Part shown: positions 57,001-64,000 of the stretch, one piece after another
Layout of the letters: the number at the start of each line of letters is the position of its first letter
Position numbering within the stretch: position 1 is the stretch's first letter
NCBI RefSeq assembly: GCF_028858725.1
Contig: NC_084759.1
Span: 89,462,889 to 89,526,888 of the forward strand
DNA length: 64,000 bases
Source of the DNA: Colius striatus
Taxonomy: Eukaryota; Chordata; Aves; Coliiformes; Coliidae
Reading direction: 5' to 3'
Notes under the pieces: model-generated
The model's database searches: none
Told to the model about the DNA's origin: nothing
The model's input: only the letters and a program-made list of their open reading frames with translations
Position numbers and translations under genes: made by a program

Positions 57001-58197
57001 CAGCTTTCTGCCTTCAAACTCAGAGCTCACTTGTATTTGTGATTCCATCAAACACCTCTGCAAAGCAGCACTTTACCATGAAGCTAGTTACCAGCAGCAT
57101 GCAAACAGAAAAAAACCAGCTCTGGCACATGGAGTCTGCTAAATCAGCCCTCCCCATGTACAACCTCAACACTCTGCATCTTGATCCTCCCATGCTAAAA
57201 TATGCTCTTTTTTTATAAGCAGACTGTGGTTTTAAGTAATATATTAGCAATGTAAACATACCACTGTGAAGTATCGGGGATGTGTAAAAAACCTGGCTTT
57301 CACAGGGCATTAGTGCAAGAAACTGCCTAAGTTCTGATTTACTTAAGGGGCTGGGCATCCGTGACTCTCTGCAACTTCACAGGCTGATGAAAGGGGCGCT
57401 GCCAGACTCTGCCTGGCTTCAGCCATCCAGCCCTGTAGAAGAAACAAGATTTATGAAGGCTTTGTAGCTTGCCAAAGGGTAGGGCTGGGACTTCACAGAA
57501 TCACAGAATGGTGGAGGTTGGAAGGGACCTCTAGAGATCATCCAACCCAACCCCTTGCTAAAGCAGGTTCACCTCTATCAGGTCACACAGGAATGCACCC
57601 AGGTGGGTTTGAAAACCTCCAGAGAAGGAGACACCACACCCTCCCTGGGCAGCCTGTGCCAGGCCTCCCTCACTCTCACAGTAAAGAACTTTTTCTTGTG
57701 TTCCTGCAGGGCTTTTTGTGTCCAGCTCATTTGCATTACCTCTTTTCCTGTTTGTGGACACTACAGAAGAAAGTGTCACCTCATCCTGTTGACATCTACC
57801 CTTTAGGTACTTATAAGTGTTGATGAAGTTCCCCCTCAGCTATCTCTTTTCTAGGCTAAACAGCCTCAAGTCACACAGTCTGTCCTTACAGGAAAGATGT
57901 TCCAGTCCCCTGACCATCTTGGTAGCCCTTTGTCAGCTTCTCTGCAGCTGGGGCCCAGTGACCGTCTCACGGTAGGTTTCTCTTGCGAGGGGCTTTTCAA
58001 GCCAGGGCAAGGTGGTAACGCACCTGTAACAAGATGGGGTGTGAATTCACTGCCAGGGTGTACAAGAGGCGCAGTTTGTCCCGGTCAGTGAGGTGGTCCA
58101 TGTAGATGCTGCCAGCATCTGGCACTTCAGCATAGCGCCTCACTATCCTGTCCAGGAGACGCTGGGATGGGCAGCGCAGCATTGGGCTAGACAGGCC
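53706..58197 (-). CDS. DIPK2B: DIPK2B (CXorf36/DIA1R), C-terminal three coding exons (partial)
   Basis: Three minus-strand exons (58,197-58,024; 55,615-55,327; 54,046-53,706) join in frame to 267 residues with a TGA stop. They correspond to the C-terminal 60% of the 433-aa human DIPK2B. The product belongs to the DIPK2/DIA1 family: secretory-pathway proteins with a divergent protein-kinase fold. DIPK2B is expressed in endothelium and secreted in mammals (family knowledge). Diagnostic stretches are RCPSQRLLDRIVRRYAEV, RDKLRLLYTLAVNSHPILLQ, EGWPFPRYLGSCGRLVVS, GHLFIRDAS and the cysteine-containing end CDSRFAYRYPDCKY. Similarity is closer to DIPK2B than DIPK2A, and the position next to KDM6A, tail to tail, agrees with human Xp11.3. 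The signal-peptide exon was not found. Confidence 0.94.
54780..55172 (-). mobile_element. CR1 LINE 3' portion (minus orientation), interrupted
   Basis: Antisense CR1 landmarks run from catagaatcacagaatggta through acaggttcacctcaatcag, tgggtttgaaaaactccagt and ctcctcatgtttaagtgg to ctgttaccact. They break at 55,027 and resume at 55,088 with cctctgactggagactacag, then catcctcctgatgtccac and agatacttgcaaatctct. The break is exactly filled by a second CR1 end. Confidence 0.88.
55027..55087 (+). mobile_element. CR1 3' end nested in the older CR1 (plus orientation)
   Basis: Sense CR1 terminus: ggggttggactagatgatct, ctggaggtcccttccaaccc, taccattctatgattcta. It is about 61 bp long, heavily 5'-truncated, and inserted into the antisense CR1, so it is the younger of the two. 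Confidence 0.88.
55327..55615 (-). CDS. DIPK2B: DIPK2B penultimate coding exon
   Basis: Minus-strand acceptor ccctggcag and donor gtacgcag; 289 nt, 96 codons plus one base. It encodes IFPDVEGWPFPRYLGSCG through HLFIRDASMLGIIDKEEG. This is the core of the kinase-like domain: an aromatic NDLNYFFYFTNVDAG segment sits where the family keeps its catalytic-loop region, and the FIRDAS motif lies in the DFG-like position (inference). The exon is strongly GC-rich and CpG-rich compared with flanking introns, which also creates a 134-codon antisense shadow frame. Confidence 0.95.
55974..56355. repeat. Two-copy tandem duplication, 204-bp spacing
   Basis: gctaattttag at 55,974 recurs at 56,178. The copies share cactgcatagctgaagtca, taatttgtaagaactgcct and gtgtttgct with scattered differences. 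Copy 1 is about 29 bp longer because of an internal extra cagggacag-containing block, itself a partial duplication. Confidence 0.85.
57494..57966 (-). mobile_element. CR1 LINE 3' portion (minus orientation), ~470 bp
   Basis: It starts tcacagaatcacagaatgg and continues ggaagggacctctagagatc, gcaggttcacctctatcagg, ctccctgggcagcctgtgcc, gatgaagttccccctcagc and ctaaacagcctcaagtcaca. It is well preserved and the longest of the clear minus-oriented copies of this subfamily. The left edge is the true 3' end. Confidence 0.93.
58024..58197 (-). CDS. DIPK2B: DIPK2B coding exon (third from the 3' end)
   Basis: Minus-strand acceptor cttttgtcag and donor gtgcgtta; 174 nt, exactly 58 codons. It encodes GLSSPMLRCPSQRLLDRIV through LYTLAVNSHPILLQ. 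The intron phase on both sides (0) matches the human exon, which begins GLASPLLRC (recalled). A CR1 copy ends only about 60 bp from the donor side. Confidence 0.95.
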
Positions 58198-58950
58198 CTG
58201 ACAAAAGAAAACATGACAAAAGTGTTTATTTTCCAGTCTGAGATGGCGCAAGGTGCTTGGCCTGTGCTGAGGGTACACACACCTCTGTGCTCTGCCCTCT
58301 GCACATGAGAGGGATCTCTACAGCAAACACGTCCTAGGAAAAAAAACCCCGCATCACCCAAAAACGCTCATTCACAACCCAGGTTTCCAAAATGGCAGCC
58401 GGTCTTCACTGCAAACCCCACTTCCCTACATCTCCTCTGACTGTGGGCCTCCTCCCTCCACCTGGGTTTTCAGCCCTGGCATCCTGGCTCGCTGGTGGAG
58501 GCCACCCCATCATTAAGCCAGTGAGTCACTCCCCTTGTTAAATAATGTCTTCAGATCTCTTCGCTATCTGCTTAACCCGTGAGCAGCTTTCTTGGAAATA
58601 CTATTTGCTGAGGTCAGTAAACATGCTTTAAAAGTGTAAATAAACACAGTGTGTGAGTACAAGCACAGGATATACTCTCTCTTTGATAAACTTGTGTATT
58701 AGCTATCAAAACCAAAGTTGAATAGCCTGTGCATAATTTTTGTAAATACCAGCAACAAATTCAGAACTGTTGGAACAGCTGGGCTAACAGAGTCAACCAC
58801 CACTGTATTTCCCCTTTCTGATTTGAAAGTTGGGCTCGTCGACCTGCACAAGCCATCTATGGCTGGGATAAATGGCACAGAAATTTATATCTTCATAGTC
58901 AAAAATGACCTTTTTTCTGAAGTCAGCCTTCCTTAATAGCCACAGAGAGT

Positions 58951-59005
58951 CGATGTATGATCTCTAAAAGTCCCTTCCAACCCTACCATTCTATGATTCT
59001 ATGAT
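58951..59005 (+). mobile_element. CR1 3' end (plus orientation), very short
   Basis: tgatctctaaaagtcccttc, then caaccctaccattctatgat and tctatgat: the sense CR1 terminus, about 55 bp. Confidence 0.85.
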
Positions 59006-59537
59006 GGACAGTTGCCCATGGTGGCACAGAAATGCTGCCCTGCCATGCCTCTGCTGGGGAAGGGAATCAGATTTTTGCTAAGTTTTTTTTCTTCCAAATG
59101 ATCCCAGCAGCCAAATTTACTCTTTTGTGTTTTCTTTATAATTTCATGGCTGAGAGCTGTGTTTTAGAGAAAGGGCACTGGAGTTCACTTTGCTCCCTGC
59201 CACTCTTCATGCTGAGAGCAAAGATTTGACTCAGCATCTCCCGAAGTCATTTGGTAACTCTGAGGTAGGTCTCTCTCAGCCCTTCCTGTGCGAGCTGTTC
59301 ATTTGGCATAAAACACTTGACTACCCAGCCACAACAAAGAAATGAAGAACAAGGAAAGCAAGGAGTATGCCATTTTCCCAGTTGGAGGTAGAAAGGGGAC
59401 TGGACTTCACACATCCCCTCTTCTGCCTCCCTGCCAGCCTCAGTGAGTTGAGTTCTAACCATTCCCTCCTTGGCCATTGGTTTCATGAAACAAGTCCTAA
59501 ATGCCAATAACCTGGGAAACTCAACTTCAAACTGGAA

Positions 59538-60130
59538 TGTTAGAATAATAGACTTGTTTTGGTTTCAAAAGACCTTTAAGATCATTGAATCCAACCACTA
59601 ACCTAACTCTGCTAAGCCCACCACTAAACCATTTCTCCCTAGGCACCTCATCTACACAGCTTTTAAATATCTCCAGGGATAGTGACTCTACCATCTTCCT
59701 GGACAGCCTGTGCCAGTATCTCAGAACCCTCTCAGAGAAAAGGTTTTTTCAATCTAAACCTCCCCTGGTGCAACTTAAGGCAGTTTCCTCTTGTCCCATC
59801 ATTTGTTACCTGGGAGAAGAGACTGACTCCCACCTCACTACAACCCCCTTTCAGGTAGTTGTAGAGAGTGATCCTGTCTCCCCTCAGCCTCTTCTCCAGA
59901 CCAAACAATTTACCCCAGTAAATTACCCCCATTACCCCAGTCACTCCTCATAGGTCTTATTCTCCAGATCCTTCACTAGTTTCAATGCCTGTTCTTGGAC
60001 ACTCCCCAGCACCTGCATGTCGCTCTTGTTAGTGAAGGGCTCAAAACTGAACACAATAGTCGAGGTGTGGCCTCACCAGTGCTGAGTACAGGGACACAAT
60101 CACTTCCCTGGTTCTGCTGACCACAATAAA
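59538..60130 (-). mobile_element. CR1 LINE 3' portion (minus orientation), different subfamily
   Basis: It begins tgttagaataatagacttg and carries aagatcattgaatccaacca, ctaagcccaccactaaacca, cctggacagcctgtgccagt, gaaaaggttttttcaatcta, ccctcagcctcttctccag and ggtgtggcctcaccagtgct. The order and wording match an antisense CR1 of another subfamily than its neighbours, about 590 bp. Confidence 0.88.
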
Positions 60131-60171
60131 ACAATCAAAGAATCCCAAGAGAATAAAGCAAACAAATAATG

Positions 60172-60189
60172 CCCCCCCCCCCCCCCCCC
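60172..60189 (+). repeat. C18 homopolymer
   Basis: Eighteen consecutive C (G18 on the minus strand). Confidence 0.9.
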
Positions 60190-62756
60190 TCAGTTCTAGG
60201 TACAAGTCTTTGTACAGTTGTCTTCTCTGGTGTAGCCTTGTGGAAGAAATATTTTTTCAACTAATTATCTACAACCATAGAAGGAGGAGAGAGAAGGGAT
60301 GGCTATAGATTTCCATATCTCAGTACTAGCAGGCACATTGTGGCTGGCTCTATCACTTTCCCTTTGAAGGAGAAGTGAGAAAATGAGCAGAACTGTGTTG
60401 AGTAAGACAGAAATGGTGGAGAAAATCTCTTGCAGCTCAGTGTGTATGCAAATATTTGCAGACAAAGTTAGGAAGCCTTGCTGTTTCCAGGAGTCTGCAA
60501 CACAAGAGCTGAGACCTTTAAGTGTACACAACAGGAACAGAAATCAGGATGACAGAGAACCCATGAAAGTTGTAACTAGGACTTTTTCCCAGATCAGAGT
60601 TCATCCTCTTAACACAGATGTGGCCATGAACTGCACATGGTGATCACGGCTGCTTATCTCTTGAAAAACCATTTCAGGCAGACTAGTGGCAGTGTGGGAG
60701 CAGAGGAGCAGGGCTCATTGTTGCCACATTTACATCAACCATTGGCACAGCTTCCTACAATTCAAAGAAGCCTTGATCCACCAGAACTGGACAATGAGGC
60801 CTTCTGATTTCAGCTCAGCTAATAGTCAATGGAGTCAAAGCTCAGCACCTGCTCGAGTGTTTCAGAGGAGTAGGGCCTCCCCTTCCAGTAGACAGATGGA
60901 GATGTCCTTACAGCAGACAAGGAGACAAGAGTTGTAAAACAGACAAGAACTATCAATGGAAGAAAAATTTGAACTACACATACTCAAAACACTGGAGATA
61001 TCGATTTAGCTGAGAATCTCTTAAGTCCTTTGCAGCATCTTATCTCCTGAGAGAATAAGACCTCGTAGTCTGATATTTTGTTTGCTATGGGAATAAAGAA
61101 CTGGTAATTGGCAAAAATGTAAACTGACCTTCAGAATATGAGACTGATTGCTGGTGAATGAGGCAATGTTATAGAATGCCCGATTGTGAGCGTGAGAAGC
61201 TGCAGCATGAGAGTGGAAAACAGGCAAAGCCTGAAGGTCAGTAGGATGTAAAAGCAAAACCAGATATTGTGCAACTTTGACAATAAATTGGGGGCTTGCA
61301 TATAGCAGAGCCACATTTGCTTTTGGGAATGCTCTCCCTTCAGCAAACCAGAGTGGGTTTTGTATGTTTCAGCATGTCACCCCGATCCCAGCTGGCCTGA
61401 GACCGGCAGTTTGCGATTGATATTGAAGGCTTCTTATTTACTTTGATTAAATACCCACATTTTTATATCTGAAAATCACTAGTTCCTGCAAAGTTGACCT
61501 ACACTCAGCTGTGATTCTTCTTTCCCCTCACTGCACAGTATGTGATATATTTTAAAATCCCATGTGTGCATATGTATGCACATCTAGGATTCACTCTGAT
61601 GTAAAGGCAACCTCTGGAAGACAACTTCTCACTCTGCTTCCTCTTCAGCCAACCCAAGGAGGGATGGTACAGATCAGGAGCACAGCTGCCTCCTGCCCCC
61701 CATGCAGTACCATGTGCAACTTCACGGAACAACCAAATTTAGGGTGGGCTCCAGGGTGAAACACTTGGATGTAGGTGTCAAAGCACCTGCAGCTTCTGGC
61801 TGTTTGAATCCAGAGGTTTCACTCATCCCCACAAGAAAGAAACTAAGGATGTCTTGTGAAGCTACGGGGATGAAAATGCCTGACTTTCCACCTTGGCATT
61901 CTTTTCATCTGCCTGCCTTCAGCATTTTCCAGGCTGCACTTTGTATGGAGGACTGTAAATTTGCCCTGTGGGTGATCTGTGCTGAAACTAACCCACTTTG
62001 TTCTTGTTCCTCCTCTCTCTCTCCAACAGGAAGAGCACACAGTATGGATTGAGGTGATGAGCTCCTGAGTGAAACAGCATGTGTCTGGGGCTACCATGCA
62101 GGCTGAGCCCCAGCTAAATCCTGCTCATCTCCAAGACAGGCTGAATTTGAACACTGAAGACTTTGCTGCATCCAATAAAGTTTTTCATTGTAGCAGATGA
62201 AATAATGACTGTGGCAGGCAGCTTGGCTGATGGCTGGATCAGGAAGGACGGGCAGTGTACAGTGAAAAAACATTACTTCATGGCCTATCATTTTGATTCA
62301 AGCATGTTACAGTTTGTCGGAATTCTTTGCTCTGTAAGACAAAATTACCTGAGCTCATTAGCTTTCCTTGGTGCAGCTGTGTAGGAAAACTGCAGGGAGC
62401 AGAGTACAGAGACTGCTGAGTGACTGCAGCTCTGTGAAACAGGGTGAACATAGTGTTAGGCACCAAGAGTAGTGTGCTGTTAACACCTCCAAAAAGAAAG
62501 AGGGAGGAAAATTAAGACAGAAGAGCTGTGCTGCAGGTTAAGTATTTGCAGTGACATACAGTACCTCCAAGAAACACTCTCCTGCAATAGCTTGTGCTGG
62601 GTTACCAGCATGTGCTTTCCCAGCAATCATTGCAGAGGGGCAGGAGCGCTGGGCTGGGGTGCAGGCAGAGGTGCTCCTGCAGCTTTTGGCTTGGAGGAAG
62701 GCATGGGGTTGCGCAGAGAGGAAGGACATCCCTGGCTCTTTGGGGCTGGGCAGCCT

Positions 62757-62775
62757 GGGGGGGGGGGGGGGGGGG
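62757..62775 (+). repeat. G19 homopolymer
   Basis: Nineteen consecutive G, flanked by GC-rich sequence. It creates shifted overlapping frames that are not genes. Confidence 0.9.
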
Positions 62776-63361
62776 AAATCAGCCCCTAACCTGTGGTGAC
62801 CCATACAATGAGGCTGAGGAGGGCTCACATACAAACTCACACACACTGTATAACTAAAATGTTGCCATAGGGTGCTTTCAGTTCAGACCCCTGTAAGACA
62901 TGCAGACATTTTTTAGAGCATATGCCCAATCTTAAGTAGCAATTGCTGCCAAAATTTGGACGGGGTGATGGTAGGCCTCAGGATCTCTGGATTGCTATGC
63001 TCTTCTGTGTATTCAAGCCTATATGCTGTTAGAAGGGATTTCTATCCGGGTTTAGATTTCTTTCCTTGATTTACAGAAACAAAGAACCATGAAAACATGA
63101 GCACAGCAGTCCCGAAGCCGATATGCAAAGCTTTGGGCCTTCCTGCAGCCTCCTGTGCCCCCTCCAACTGAATATCTGCAGGAGTTGCTGAAACATCCCA
63201 GGGAGTTTGTCTCTAGGTGCATCTCCCCAGGTTGGTCCCCAAATTCACTTTGGAGGCAACTTGGAGCCAGAGCCAGCTCAGCTTCTCACTGATGCATGGG
63301 CAAATTCAAGTGCCCCGGGAGAAACTTGAATCACTGCAAGGCCAGGGTGCCACAGCCCAAG

Positions 63362-63419
63362 TGTCTGTGTGGTGCTGCATGTGCGTGTGTGCATGCACAT
63401 GTGTGTGTGTGCGTGTGAG
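63362..63419 (+). repeat. GT/GC-rich (TGTGTGCG)-type microsatellite
   Basis: Alternating purine-pyrimidine repeats of tg, gc and ca steps over about 58 bp, a candidate Z-DNA-forming tract. Confidence 0.8.
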
Positions 63420-64000
63420 CAATCCAGCCAGCTCAGCCATGAGTAACACTTCAGAGAGGATGAGGCACATAAAACTGTATAGCACACCAGGAGCCTTTTA
63501 AGGAGAAGGATTTGGGCTCAGCTAATGATTTAACTTTGCAGCAGATCTGAGATATCACAGAACCTCATTTCTCCAGTTATTTTTTCACTCAGCTCAGCAA
63601 ATGGAAGTTTTAAGCTCTTGACTCCTTCCCTTTCACATAGCACTGCTGTAGGGGCAGTATAGTTTTGCACAAACCCTTTGGATGCTCCAGCAAGGCTGCC
63701 TTGGAAGACAGCAGTGGCCAGCAGATGCCTGGGAAGCTGCTGCCTGGCATTCTGGGGAGGAGTTTTCCCTGCTCATGGCCCATAAGCTCAGGATGCTCTG
63801 AGTGGAAGTGATGCAAATCTTTCTCCTCTCCCTGGTGCCTCATCTGAGGTTACTATACAAAGTACAGTGTAGTTTTGCTCCAGAAAAAATGTTTCCCTGT
63901 CTGGCACATGTCAACCTGCACCTCAGCTCCCAGGTGTGTGCCAGCTTCAAGGGTGACTTACCATAAGGGACTGTCAGAGATTCAGGTGAGTCTTTCTCAG

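Larger units (their letters stand above)
55616..58023 (-). other. DIPK2B intron
   Basis: Intron of 2,408 bp. It holds a two-copy tandem duplication (55,974-56,355) and a CR1 3' portion (57,494-57,966). Confidence 0.85.
58198..64000 (-). other. DIPK2B intron and/or upstream region, no exon confirmed
   Basis: The remaining N-terminal 166 or so residues of DIPK2B are expected further along the minus strand. I found no exon matching the conserved CSIERVLRKTERF-type segment. Contents recognised: two CR1 copies, a C18 run, a G19 run and a GT-rich microsatellite, listed separately. Confidence 0.6.

Noticed and set aside
62538..62857. Four overlapping frames rich in glycine, proline or tryptophan
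   Set aside because: They are produced by the G19 run and its GC-rich flanks being read in all frames.
63962..64000. Possible DIPK2B exon end on the minus strand (open frame followed by GTAAGT)
   Set aside because: The donor-like ggtaagtc and an open upstream frame are attractive, but only 13 codons are visible. They do not clearly match DIPK2B, and the required intervening exon was not found.

Overview
This is vertebrate nuclear DNA, almost certainly from a bird. The evidence is intron-split genes with GT-AG junctions, many CR1 LINE 3' ends in both orientations (the family that dominates avian genomes), a solo ERV LTR, and the linked order KDM6A-DIPK2B. I see no operon, CRISPR array, phage or other prokaryote-type system.

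Layout. (1) Positions 1-33,345, plus strand: the 3' half of KDM6A (UTX, H3K27me2/3 demethylase). The first 13.75 kb is intron. Twelve coding exons follow (13,751-32,130), encoding the last 500 residues with the whole JmjC domain, the C-terminal zinc-binding region and the stop codon, then an AU-rich 3'UTR. The reading frame closes perfectly across all eleven introns. The spacing of the Fe(II) ligands, the zinc cysteines and the stop equals the human protein (offset 901, implying about 1,401 aa). (2) 33,346-53,437: about 20 kb of intergenic DNA with no supported gene, richer in GC than the KDM6A part. It holds a 1,155-bp solo LTR (43,399-44,553) with an 11-bp terminal inverted repeat, a near-perfect 5-bp target duplication and an internal array of about 48-bp units, plus a CR1 3' end and several simple repeats. 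(3) 53,438-64,000, minus strand: the 3' part of DIPK2B (CXorf36/DIA1R), as three coding exons for the last 267 residues. The N-terminal exons were not located and may lie partly beyond the window. The two genes converge tail to tail, as in mammals at Xp11.3.

Fossil elements sit between the exons. An A-rich, minus-strand, retrovirus env-like relic lies in the first KDM6A intron segment. A hAT-Charlie-like DNA transposon relic with matching inverted ends lies in the last KDM6A intron. A CR1 inserted head-on into another CR1, and a 204-bp tandem duplication, lie in DIPK2B introns. The genes are separate housekeeping/secretory loci and do not form a pathway together. KDM6A acts on chromatin in the nucleus; DIPK2B is a secretory-pathway kinase-like protein. 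The most interesting material is the repeat archaeology and a few candidate regulatory or palindromic sites, not a new gene system.
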